Below the pieces are notes generated by a model. The model worked only from the letters and a program-made list of their open reading frames with translations, was not told the origin of the DNA and did no database searches. Both the position numbers and the translations under genes were made by a program. Of a stretch of DNA of 64,000 nucleotides, positions 27,204-36,700 are shown in pieces; the stretch's first letter is position 1, and each line of letters opens with the position of its first letter. Origin of the DNA: Thermococcus sp. (lineage in GTDB: Archaea; Methanobacteriota_B; Thermococci; Thermococcales; Thermococcaceae); the NCBI GenBank assembly GCA_027075325.1, contig JALTBN010000091.1, forward strand, positions 104,592 to 168,591, given 5' to 3'.

Positions 27204-28630
27204 GGCTTACCCCTCCCCAGCCAGGCGTCGAGGCTTGCTGGATTTTTGGGTTTGGGGACGGGCTTCTTTTCAGGTTTTTTCTCTTCTTTCCCGGGCTTCT
27301 CCGTTTTCTTTGGCTCCTTTCCCCTCGGCGCTTTTTCAGGGGCTTTGGCCTTCTTGGGTGCCTTTTCCATGGCTCCCTCTTTCTTCTCAGGGGCCTTCCT
27401 CGGAACCATGGCCTTTGCTGGTATTCCCTTCTCGTACCTCTCCATCAGCCAGGAAACGAACTCGGGCAAACCCTCCGAGAACTCCTTCGGTTCAACGCGG
27501 AGATGCATCAAAAGCTCCCTCTCCCACTCAGTGAACAGCTCCTCCTCGCTCAGCCTCTCCTTCGAGAGGATCGCCTCCCCGACGACCCTGCTCTTGAAGG
27601 TGTAGTACCTGATTCCAGAGTCCTTGAGCAGGTCGTTGAACTCGGCCAGGGCGATTCCTCCCTTAACCGTGCCTTCGAGCGTTATCACAGCTATCGCGTC
27701 CTTCGGGATGAGCGATGAAACCTCCTCAACCTTCCTCCTCAGCTCAGCCTTGCTGTTTCCTTCAACCCTGACCGAATAAAAGGGCCTCGTCTCAACCTCC
27801 ACAAACTCCGGAGCAAAGTCCTCGACGATGTAGAACCCCTTTGGCCCCTCGCGGTTCCCCATAACCTTCGGCTTTTTGTCTCTGGTGGAGTAGCGGATTA
27901 GGTGGCTCGCCTCCCTGACTTCTGTCCTCTCCAGGGAGCCGGGGTAAGCTAAGGGGCCGCTTAAACCCGTCTGCGAAGGCTCTGCTATTCTCCTGACGTG
28001 GATGTGCCCGAGGGCGTAGTAGGAGAACCCATCCGGCAGCTCGCTCAGCCTCAAATCGAAGGCGTCCTGGTAGGGCGTGTCCTTGGCCAGGTAGTCAATT
28101 GCCTGGTGGAGCATGAGAATTCCTTTCTTCCCCTTGAAGAGCGCCCTGAGGACGTTGATTGCCCCGTCGTTCCTTATGAGCTGCCAGCGGGTGTGGTGCC
28201 TCAGCCCGTGTATCTCAAGGTCTCCTACCTTCCCCCACACCAGATAGCGGTTCTCTGAGAGCCTCTTGCTCTCCTGGAACTCGCCCTTCCTCGGCTCCCT
28301 CTTGAGTCCAACGGTGTATATCAGTCCGAGGTGCTCGAGGAGGTCGAAGACGGAGGTTTCCCTTATCGTCTTGTCGTGGTTGCCCTCTATCGCGAAAACC
28401 GGAATTCCCTTCCTCCTCGGCAGTTCGAGGACCTCAACGGCGTCGCGTATCGTCCTCGGCGACGGCCTGCTCACATGGAAGAGGTCTCCAGCGATGAGTA
28501 TGAAGTCAACGTTGGCCCTCACCGACTTCTCGATGGCCTCGCGGAAGGCCTTCAGGTAATCCTCGTAGCGGAAGGGCTGGTTGAACTGCTCCCTGCCGAG
28601 GTGGACGTCAGCGATGTGCGCGAACTTCAT
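27200..28630 (-). CDS. mre11: DNA double-strand break repair nuclease Mre11
   Basis: A 476-residue metallophosphoesterase nuclease. The phosphodiesterase motifs are visible in order: DVHLG (residue 8 region), GDLFH, EGNHDK and LGHIHVR. A capping domain and the Rad50-binding helices follow. The C-terminal tail, about 75 residues, is low-complexity Lys/Pro/Glu/Ala and presumably disordered, as in other Thermococcales. It begins 9 bases after the herA stop. Confidence 0.96.
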   Translation of the reverse strand: MKFAHIADVHLGREQFNQPFRYEDYLKAFREAIEKSVRANVDFILIAGDLFHVSRPSPRTIRDAVEVLELPRRKGIPVFAIEGNHDKTIRETSVFDLLEHLGLIYTVGLKREPRKGEFQESKRLSENRYLVWGKVGDLEIHGLRHHTRWQLIRNDGAINVLRALFKGKKGILMLHQAIDYLAKDTPYQDAFDLRLSELPDGFSYYALGHIHVRRIAEPSQTGLSGPLAYPGSLERTEVREASHLIRYSTRDKKPKVMGNREGPKGFYIVEDFAPEFVEVETRPFYSVRVEGNSKAELRRKVEEVSSLIPKDAIAVITLEGTVKGGIALAEFNDLLKDSGIRYYTFKSRVVGEAILSKERLSEEELFTEWERELLMHLRVEPKEFSEGLPEFVSWLMERYEKGIPAKAMVPRKAPEKKEGAMEKAPKKAKAPEKAPRGKEPKKTEKPGKEEKKPEKKPVPKPKNPASLDAWLGRGKP

Positions 28631-28639
28631 AGCGACACC

Positions 28640-30310
28640 TCACAGCGGGAGGGCCTCTATGGCCTCCTCCTCCGTCATCTCCTCTGTTTCATCCTTCCCT
28701 TCGAGCCATTCGGCAACGATGTCTATGTCCCCGCCGCCGTAGTGGCCCTTGAAGTCCCTCTCGAAGCTGTATATCTTCACCATCGCGGGAATCGTTATCG
28801 CGTAGCCGACTATCACCGCTTCACCCACTCCGAGGGAAGCTATATCCCCGAGCAGGTCCTCGCTTATCTGCTCGCTCGCCTGCTGCACGTAGCGCTGGTC
28901 GTTTGGCTCGACGAGCTTGAGGATGATCTTCGTGTTCGTCTGGCTCAAGATATCGTCGTCCAGCTTCTTGGGCCTCTGAGAGACTATGCCCAACCCAACG
29001 CCGAACTTTCTTCCCTCACGGGCAATCTTTCCAAGCCAGAGCGTCGCCGGGTTCTTCTCGCCCCGAGGGGCGAATATGTGCGCCTCCTCTACGATGACCA
29101 GCAGGGGCTTTTTCACGGCAGGATAATTCTCTATTATCTCCCTGGCGGTGGGCCTGTCGTTCGTTCTAAGGGCCTTTATGTACTCGATGCGGTTCTTGAG
29201 GATTCCGCGCAGGACGAAGCTCGCCAGCGTAATCATCTGCTCCTCTTCCATGCCGCTCAGGTCTATGACGTTCACCATGCCGGGTCTTATCTCGCTGAGA
29301 ACGTTAACCGGGCTTATGAACTCGCCGAAGTTGGCGCGAAGCTCGCTCAAGTAGTCCTTCAGCCTTATCAGGGAGTCGAGGTCCTTTGCCTGTATCTTTC
29401 TTGGCGTCTCTATGCCCTTCTCGTCGTAGTAGTAGATAATCTTGTCGTCGGTGTTCTCGTAAACGCGTATCCACTCCTCTATCTTGTCCTCCATCGCGTG
29501 GATGAAGTCCATTCCGCCGACGACGCGCCCGTTCCTGCGCATTTCCTCTCTAACCGTCCTGTAGACCAGCCCGAGGAAGCGCCTCTGAAGGCTGGCGTTC
29601 TCCGCTATGCCGAGCAGCGTGGCGAACTCGCTGAGCCTTATCCTCCCGGGGTCTATCGTGGCCTTTATCGGGTTGACGCGCGCTCCGGGCCAGCTCAGGT
29701 GCCTGTACTCGCCGTGCGGGTCGAGGATGACGACGGTGGCGTTGACGTTGCTAACCAGCTCCTTCGTGAGAACCGCTATCGTGTTGGACTTTCCGGCACC
29801 GGTGACCGCTAAAACCGCGAAGTGCCTCGAAACAAGCCTGTTGGCGTCGAGATTGACCTCTACTTTCTCCCTCGCTATGAGCCTTCCCAGCCTTATGTGG
29901 CCCTGGGAGAAAATCATCTCCAAATCTTCGTCCCTCGCGAGGTAGACCTTCTCGCCGGGCTTTATCGGGACGCGGTTGGGAGCGGGCTTCGCCAAGAACT
30001 CTCCATCGGCAGTTCTCAGCACGCCGAGAACCTTGGCTGTCGCGAGTATCTCCTCGCTCTTGTCAAGGACGCCCTTTGAGAAAACGTTCACCGTCTTTTC
30101 CACGTAGTCGTAGCTCCCCCTCCCGGCGTCCATGAGCCAGTTGACGTTCCTTATCGACTTCAAAAGTGCTAAAACCTCGTCGCCGTCCCTGTTCCTCGCT
30201 ATCAGAAACTCCCCAAAGCGCGGAAGCTCGTTTCTCGGGTTCACTATGAACGTGAAGTGGTCGGTGGTCGATTCACCGAACACGATTCCAACGGGGTTAT
30301 CACGCTCCAT
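28640..30310 (-). CDS. herA: HerA bipolar DNA helicase/translocase
   Basis: A 556-residue FtsK/HerA-clade hexameric motor with an N-terminal HAS-barrel domain, Walker A TGAGKSNTIA, Walker B LLVIVEEAHIFAP and the downstream arginine-finger segment SQRPKKLDDD. It drives NurA during end resection. The ATG at 30310 has AGGTGGT upstream and gives the conserved start. First gene of the four-gene repair operon. Confidence 0.96.
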   Translation of the reverse strand: MERDNPVGIVFGESTTDHFTFIVNPRNELPRFGEFLIARNRDGDEVLALLKSIRNVNWLMDAGRGSYDYVEKTVNVFSKGVLDKSEEILATAKVLGVLRTADGEFLAKPAPNRVPIKPGEKVYLARDEDLEMIFSQGHIRLGRLIAREKVEVNLDANRLVSRHFAVLAVTGAGKSNTIAVLTKELVSNVNATVVILDPHGEYRHLSWPGARVNPIKATIDPGRIRLSEFATLLGIAENASLQRRFLGLVYRTVREEMRRNGRVVGGMDFIHAMEDKIEEWIRVYENTDDKIIYYYDEKGIETPRKIQAKDLDSLIRLKDYLSELRANFGEFISPVNVLSEIRPGMVNVIDLSGMEEEQMITLASFVLRGILKNRIEYIKALRTNDRPTAREIIENYPAVKKPLLVIVEEAHIFAPRGEKNPATLWLGKIAREGRKFGVGLGIVSQRPKKLDDDILSQTNTKIILKLVEPNDQRYVQQASEQISEDLLGDIASLGVGEAVIVGYAITIPAMVKIYSFERDFKGHYGGGDIDIVAEWLEGKDETEEMTEEEAIEALPL

Positions 30311-30400
30311 ATTACCACCTTTAGTTGACTTCTCCCGGTGGAACAAAAACCTTTCGCCCAAAACCACAACCCCTAAAAGCCATCCCGCCAACTCCCTTTC

Positions 30401-31957
30401 ATGGAGAACGCCGGAAGAATCCTCCTCGTCACCGGCAGGCTCGCCGAGCCCCTGGTGAGAAAGTACGGAAAGGGCTGTGACGTCTTCGTAACCCCTGTTA
30501 GCGTCGCGGCCTTCCTCACGCCGGAGCTCATAGTGCGCTACCTGAAAAAGGCAGGAATCAGGAGCGAGGACTACGACTTAATCTTAATCCCCGGCCTCGT
30601 CCGCGGTTCCGCTCAGATCATTGAAGATGAGCTCGGAATTCCCACCTTCAAGGGACCGAGGAGCGCTATGGATTTGCCCCAGACCCTCAAGGCCCTCCGT
30701 GAGGGCTTCAAACTGAGCAAAGAAAAGCCGGCGGATGAACTCTTCTCGATCGATGCGCTCAAGAGGGTGGAGGACATAAGAAACAGGACGCGGAACAGGC
30801 GCTACATCGAAAAGGCCCTCAAAAAGCCCTGGAACGTCCTCATCGGGAACCTTCCAGCGGGGAGGGACTTTCCGGCGAGGATTCTGGGCGAGGTGGTGGA
30901 TGCCCCAAAGCTCGGCATCGAAAAGACGGTCGAGAAGGCCTTCTACTACCTCCGCGAGGGAGCGGACATAGTGGACATAGGCATGGTTGCCGGGGAGAGG
31001 AACCTTGGGTTCATCGAGGAAATTCCGGAAATCCGCGAGATGCTGGGGGAGAATGGTTTTGAAGCCCCGATAAGCTTCGACTCGCTCAATACTGCCGAAA
31101 TCGAGAAGGCCCTCGATTACGCTGACCTTTTCCTCAGCGTTGATGCCGGAAACATTGAGGAACTCGTGACGAAGAAACCGGCCGTTCTTATCCCGACGAA
31201 CCAGAAAGAGGGCTTCTTCCCCACGAAGCCTGCCGAGCGCATTGGGTTCCTTGAGAGACTGAAGGAGATGGCTCTCGATCTGGGCTACAGAACGGTCATC
31301 CCCGACCTCATCCTCGAACACGTGCCCCACCTGGCGCGCTCCATCACGGCCTTCCAGCTCTACCGCGAGAAGAACCCAGATGACGTCCTTCTGGCAGGCG
31401 TTGGAAACGTTGTTGAGCTCTACGACGCGGACAGCGTTGGGATGAATGCCTTGCTCGCTGGAATCGCGAAGGAGCTCTCCATAAACCTGCTCCTAACCAC
31501 CGAAGTGAGCGCCAAGTCAAGAGGCTCGGTGAGGGAGCTGAGGAGGGCGGTGGATATGAACCTCTTCGACATGCCAAAAGACCTCGGCTTCGACCTGCTG
31601 GTGCTCAAGGAGAAGAGGGCAAGCGAGTGGCGGTTCGAGCCGGCTGAGAAAATCATCAAGGCCGAGGAAAGGCCCATCCAGATTGAACCCCTCTACTTCA
31701 GGGTCTGGGTCGAAAACGGAAAAATCTGGGTGAACGCCCACCGCGGCACTGAGCTTCTCCTCACGATAACCGGAGAGGAGCCCAACGCGATAATCGACAC
31801 CATTCTGGAGCACTTTGGGATAAGCCCGAGGCACGCCTTCTATCTCGGTCGGGAGCTGGAGAGGGCGAAGACCGCTTTAAAGCTGAGGCGGAGCTACGTC
31901 CAGGAGGTCGAGCTGTTTGGGGGATTCTACGGAAACACCAAGATCGAGAAAGTATGA
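30401..31957 (+). CDS. Dihydropteroate synthase-like protein
   Basis: A 518-residue protein whose middle (about 145-380) resembles the TIM barrel of pterin-binding/DHPS enzymes (GADIVDIGMVAGERN, APISFDSLNTAEIEKAL, LFLSVDAGN). It has family-specific N- and C-terminal extensions. This matches the archaeal DHPS-related family found in methanogens and Thermococcales (TIGR00284-like, from memory). It has no DUF and no folate partner genes nearby, so true substrate is uncertain. There is no ribosome site: TATA-like CCTAAAAG about 25-30 bases before the ATG suggests a leaderless mRNA, divergent from herA. Confidence 0.8.
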   Translation: MENAGRILLVTGRLAEPLVRKYGKGCDVFVTPVSVAAFLTPELIVRYLKKAGIRSEDYDLILIPGLVRGSAQIIEDELGIPTFKGPRSAMDLPQTLKALREGFKLSKEKPADELFSIDALKRVEDIRNRTRNRRYIEKALKKPWNVLIGNLPAGRDFPARILGEVVDAPKLGIEKTVEKAFYYLREGADIVDIGMVAGERNLGFIEEIPEIREMLGENGFEAPISFDSLNTAEIEKALDYADLFLSVDAGNIEELVTKKPAVLIPTNQKEGFFPTKPAERIGFLERLKEMALDLGYRTVIPDLILEHVPHLARSITAFQLYREKNPDDVLLAGVGNVVELYDADSVGMNALLAGIAKELSINLLLTTEVSAKSRGSVRELRRAVDMNLFDMPKDLGFDLLVLKEKRASEWRFEPAEKIIKAEERPIQIEPLYFRVWVENGKIWVNAHRGTELLLTITGEEPNAIIDTILEHFGISPRHAFYLGRELERAKTALKLRRSYVQEVELFGGFYGNTKIEKV

Positions 31958-32290
31958 CAAATCCCACCCTTGCATCAGACGGAAATTTGTCACATCTACG
32001 AAAAATCATCCGAAAAAACTTTAAGGGGTGGGCTTGATTGCGCAGTGATGCCCGATGACAGTCAGGAGTGAGTGTTTTTGGCCCCTGTGATGGTTCCGTG
32101 AATAACGTGGTCAGTCCGTCAATTCTAGGGCGGGATCGCTTTTGGCGCTGAGCTAAACAGGGGGGACCGTTTTTGGTCGGGCCGTTCTTCTGTCTGAAAG
32201 CCCTGGCTTAGACCTCACGCTCATTATTCCCTCGCTTTTGGGATTTGTTGAGACGGTTAGTGTGAACCTTCTTGAAAAGGAGGTGGTAGA
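31958..32290 (+). other. Intergenic region upstream of trpB2
   Basis: This 333-base gap has a TATA-like AACTTTAAGG near 32014-32023 and a strong ribosome site AAAAGGAGGTGG for trpB2 at its end. If transcription starts at about 32040-32045 the trpB2 leader is roughly 250 bases, unusually long. Within it the short word CG(T/C)TTTTGG or a near copy occurs near 32073, 32137, 32168 and 32233, and GACC-GTTTTT-GGTC (32166-32179) could form a small hairpin. I could not identify a known RNA or riboswitch. Confidence 0.4.
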
Positions 32291-33616
32291 ATGAAAGCCG
32301 TTCTTCCCGATTCGAAGATACCAAAGAAGTGGTACAACATCCTGCCGGACCTTCCGGAGCCTTTGGCGCCGCCCCTTGACCCCGAGACGGACGAGCCGAT
32401 GGAGCCAGAGAAGCTCCTCAGGATTTTCGCGGCCGAGCTTGTGAAGCAGGAGATGAGCAACGAGCGCTACATCGAGATCCCCAAAGAGGTTCGCGAGCTT
32501 TACGCCAAGATAGGAAGGCCGACACCGTTGTTTAGGGCGACGAGCCTTGAGAAGGCCCTCGGAACGCCGGCGAGGATATACTTCAAGTTCGAGGGGGCAA
32601 CCGTAACGGGAAGCCACAAGATAAACACGGCCTTAGCCCAGGCATACTACGCCAAAAAACAGGGCGTTGAGAGGCTCGTTACCGAGACCGGTGCAGGCCA
32701 GTGGGGAACCGCTCTAAGCCTGGCGGGAGCGCTCCTCGGGCTGAAGGTCAGGGTTTACATGGCGCGCGCCAGCTACCAGCAGAAGCCCTACAGGAAGACG
32801 ATAATGCGCCTCTACGGGGCGGAAATCTACCCAAGCCCGAGCGACAGGACCGAAATAGGACGGAAGTTCCTGGCCGAGGACCCGAACCACCCCGGTGGAT
32901 TGGGTATAGCGATAAGCGAGGCCATTGAAGACGTCCTCCGCGATGAGAAAGCGCGCTATGCCCTCGGAAGCGTTTTAAATCACGTCCTCATGCACCAGAC
33001 GGTTATAGGGCTGGAAGCCAAAGAGCAGATAAAGGAATTTGAAGAGCCGGACGTCATAATCGGCTGCGTCGGCGGTGGGAGCAACTTCGCTGGATTAGCT
33101 TACCCCTTCGTGAAAGACGTTCTTGACGGCAAAGAGGACTACGAGTTTATAGCGGTTGAGCCAAGAGCAGCGCCATCGATGACGCGCGGCGTTTACAAGT
33201 ACGACTTCGGCGATTCGGGCGGCTATACTCCAAAGATGAGGATGCACACCCTCGGGCACACTTACTACGTCCCGCCGATACATGCCGGTGGTTTACGCTA
33301 CCACGGCCTCGCCCCAACGCTCAGCGTTTTGATAAACCACGGCATTGTCAAACCAGTCGCCTACCACCAGAACGAGGTCTTCAAGGCGGCTGAGCTGTTT
33401 GCGAAGACCGAGGGAATAATTCCCGCTCCAGAAAGCGCACACGCAATAAAAGGGGCAATAGACAGGGCTCTGAAGGCGAAGGAGGAAGGGAAGGAGGAGG
33501 TTATACTCTTCAACCTCAGCGGGCACGGATTCCTCGATCTCGGCGGCTACGAGGACTACTTAGACGGAAAGCTGGAAGACTACGAGCCGGACTACTTCCC
33601 GGCGCTTGAGGGGTGA
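32291..33616 (+). CDS. trpB2: Tryptophan synthase beta-like protein, TrpB2
   Basis: A 441-residue PLP enzyme of the TrpB2 branch, longer than TrpB1 (about 390). The N-terminal extension ([21 protein letters not shown]) is typical. The PLP lysine lies in [12 protein letters not shown], and [12 protein letters not shown] binds the phosphate. TrpB2 makes tryptophan from indole or phosphoserine-type substrates without a tight alpha partner; no trpA or other trp genes are adjacent, so a stand-alone role such as indole salvage is likely. GGAGGTGG precedes the ATG. Confidence 0.93.
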   Translation: MKAVLPDSKIPKKWYNILPDLPEPLAPPLDPETDEPMEPEKLLRIFAAELVKQEMSNERYIEIPKEVRELYAKIGRPTPLFRATSLEKALGTPARIYFKFEGATVTGSHKINTALAQAYYAKKQGVERLVTETGAGQWGTALSLAGALLGLKVRVYMARASYQQKPYRKTIMRLYGAEIYPSPSDRTEIGRKFLAEDPNHPGGLGIAISEAIEDVLRDEKARYALGSVLNHVLMHQTVIGLEAKEQIKEFEEPDVIIGCVGGGSNFAGLAYPFVKDVLDGKEDYEFIAVEPRAAPSMTRGVYKYDFGDSGGYTPKMRMHTLGHTYYVPPIHAGGLRYHGLAPTLSVLINHGIVKPVAYHQNEVFKAAELFAKTEGIIPAPESAHAIKGAIDRALKAKEEGKEEVILFNLSGHGFLDLGGYEDYLDGKLEDYEPDYFPALEG

Positions 33617-33741
33617 TATCCAAGTCTTTATCCTTTTCTTTTTGGAAACCTTACAGTTCACGGCGGGGGGAGGCCAGTTTGATTTTCAGCCTGGAGAAAG
33701 GCAGTTCCAGATTAATCCTTCGAAAGAAGGGAAAAACAAAA

Positions 33742-36700
33742 TCAGCGCCGCCTGTAGAGGTAGACGACGAGGAGCACCAGCAGGGCCCCAATGAGGGCGT
33801 AGTAGGGCCAGTCTGCCCCTCCCGCGGTTCCCGGACCTGTTGGAGTTTCGGTTGTGCTCGTCCCCTGGGTTTCCGTCGGGCTTGGAGTGGTAGTGGTTTC
33901 GGTCGTTCCGTTCGTTTCTGGCGGGTGAGCGGAGGTTCTCTTCGCCACTGCGAAGAGGGAAAGCCCCGGAACGCTGGCCTTGTAGTAGACGTACCTCAGG
34001 TCTTCTCCCTCCATTAAAGGATTGAACTCCTCCCATTCTCCCGAATAGCGGAGCAGTATGACTTCCTCCGGACTCACGTTGTTCTCCCTCAGCCACTCCT
34101 TGGGGATGCGGAAGCGCAGGGCCGCGCTGCTTACCGACCAGTTTGCCGGATGACTGACGTTGAAGAGGGCGTAGACAGTGTAGCCCTCAACCTTTCCGGG
34201 CTTCTCGTAGACGGCCAGCATGCCTTCAACCGGACCCGCCGGAAGGAGGTAGACGCGGTAGAGGTCTGTGCTCGTGATGACCCTTATCCACTCGTTGCCC
34301 CCGCTGGAGACGATTTCTCCGCTCGCCGTCTTCTTAACAACGGGCCTTGGAAGCAGCCTGACGCTGAAGTTCTCCTCCACGCTGGTGTTGCCGTAGGGGC
34401 AGCTTACCGTGAGGGTGTAGTTTCCGGGCTTTAGACCCTCGGTCCCAACGATCAGGCCGCTCCCGCTGAGGTTGGCGATGAACCACTCGACCGGACAGGG
34501 CCGTGATATCCTGACCGAGATGGCACCGCCAGCGTAGAGCGTTGTGGGGTTTATGGTTATCTCCGGAAGCTCGGGCGTCCCGTTTTCAGAGCTTATGACC
34601 ACGAGGCTCCCGTCCTTCGTCCGCCCCGTTAGGGTCTTGACGCTGCCCCCCACCGAGGTCTGAACCTTCGACGGGTCGATGCCGAAGGCCGGTTTCAGCT
34701 CGACCGCGCCCCTGTAGTGGCCCTTCCGGACTATGGTCGCGTTCGTGAAGAGCCTCCCGATGTTCATGCTGATCTCTATCTCCCTGTCCTCTGGCAGTGC
34801 CGCGAGCTCGCCGGTGGCCGTGATCACGACGGTGCCGTTCTCTATCTCCGAGCTGAAGGAGTCTATTTTTGCCATGTAGGGAGCTATAAAGGCACTCGCG
34901 AATCTCTCGTTCCTGAAGAGGGCGAAGACCATCGAAGCGTTCCTCGGGTCGGGTCTTATCTCCATCCTCAGGCTTCCGTTCACGGTTCCGTTTCCGCTGC
35001 CGCTTATTTCGAGCCTCATGCTCTCAAAGGTGCCGTTGAAGAGCGGCCCCACCTTTGTCACGGGCGTTGGAACTACGTATTCGGCCCTGTAGACGTCCGG
35101 GTTGCCAAAGGTCAGGCTCACATTGCCCCAGCCGTCCAGGTTTCCGCCTTCACCGCCGAGGACTATTGCCGTGTCCATCTTCTTCGCCTTCACGGTGTAG
35201 TTGGCGGGGGGATCGAGGACTTGTATACTCATCGGGTTGGGCTGCGTGAGGACGGCGTAGATGTTGTAGAAAGCCCACTCGCCCATCTTCTCGAAGGTGT
35301 CTAAAGCCGCGGCTATGCTCTTCCCGCTCTTCTTCAGGGCCTTCTCCTGCTCCTTGGGGTCGAGCTCTTGGAAGGACTTCTGCTTCTTTATCTGCTCCTT
35401 GAGGTACTTGACGAGCTGCTTCTTCACCTGCTTCTTAATCTCGTCGAGGCCGGCGTTGACCTCGTCCTGCGCGCTTGGGCCGCCGTTCTGGGCCGTCTTC
35501 ACTGCCTTGTATATCTCGTTGGCCACGTCGTTGTCGACCACCTCAAGGACTGTCTCTAGGAGGAGGATCTGCAGGTCGTCGTCTGTAGCTATCGCCTTTG
35601 CGAGCTTTGTCAGAACGGCGATTTTGGCATCCATCGGGATGTCCGAGAAGTGCGTGAGGTTGTAGTAGTAGCCCTTCGTCATCCCGTACTCCTTCTCCCA
35701 CCTCGCGAAGTCGTCGAGGGTGAGAGGAACCACCGTCGTGTTGTCGTTGATGAGCATGTTGTTCACCTGCGGGGAGGAGCTGCTCTTCGAGTACTCCTCT
35801 ATCGTTTTGTCGTCCGGGAAGTCGAGGTTCTCGACGATGTTGGTTATCTTGAGGGAGGCCTTGACTATGCCCATCACTATGGCCTCCAGCGGGACGTCTA
35901 TGTCGTACACCTTGAGCGCTCCCTCGGCCCCTATCGCGATCAGCTCCAGCTCGTTGAAGAGGAGCGAGTACTCAACGCCAACGGTAACGCGGTAGTGTGG
36001 TATGACCGTCCCAGGTTCCCTGCTGTGGTCAGCTATCGCCTTGAACTCGAAGCCGGGCGGGATGGTGTGGTACCAGACGTAGCCCTCCGGGTTCATGTCG
36101 TAGTCGCCTTCGGCGTAGTAGCTGTAGTAGACGTTGTCATTCGTGTTCTTGAGCCTCAGGTAGGTCTTGTTCCCGTTTATGCCCAGGACATCGACCTGGA
36201 CGGGGCCGACCATCTCTGTGAAAGGCACGAAGGTCTTGTTGAGGGCCTTCACAGGCGTTTTCTTGTAGTTTATCGGGAAGGTGGTGTAGTAGCCGCCGTA
36301 GGGCTGGTCGTTTTCAACGGGCCGGTAGATCACGTAGACCGTGTTCAGGTACGAGCCCGAGAAGTTCACCGGCGGTATGAACCTCGGCGGAGCATCGAAC
36401 CACCACGGCATCCAGGCCCCGTAGACCCACCTCTTCTCCCCCGGCTTCGTGAGCCTCGTCAGGTTCTTCGACCGGACGTCGACCATGAAAGTATAGTCAC
36501 CGCCGCCGAGTAGTGTCACGGAGTTCTGCTTGAGTATCTTGTTACTGTAGTATGGGTCCGGCTCGGGGATGCAGTCGCGGACGTTCAGGCTCTTCAGGTA
36601 AACCGCTTCGTCACCTACGTTCTTTATTACGAGGTCAAAGTGATGGCTCTCGGCCGCTTCGAGGTTTCCGTCACCGTCGCCGTCGTAGGTGTAGCTGTTG

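Noticed and set aside
28331..29812. 493-codon plus-strand open frame
   Set aside because: It lies opposite mre11 and herA, which have all their family motifs; long antisense frames are common here because of the GC-rich third codon position, and this one has no recognisable protein features.
32014..32110. C/D-box guide RNA in the trpB2 leader (GTGATG, GATGAC words)
   Set aside because: No properly spaced CTGA boxes follow, so the pattern does not meet the family rules.
35650..36513. 287-codon plus-strand frame opposite the giant surface gene
   Set aside because: It is Val/Arg-rich antisense text of the kind produced by this codon bias, and lies against a gene with clear domain structure.
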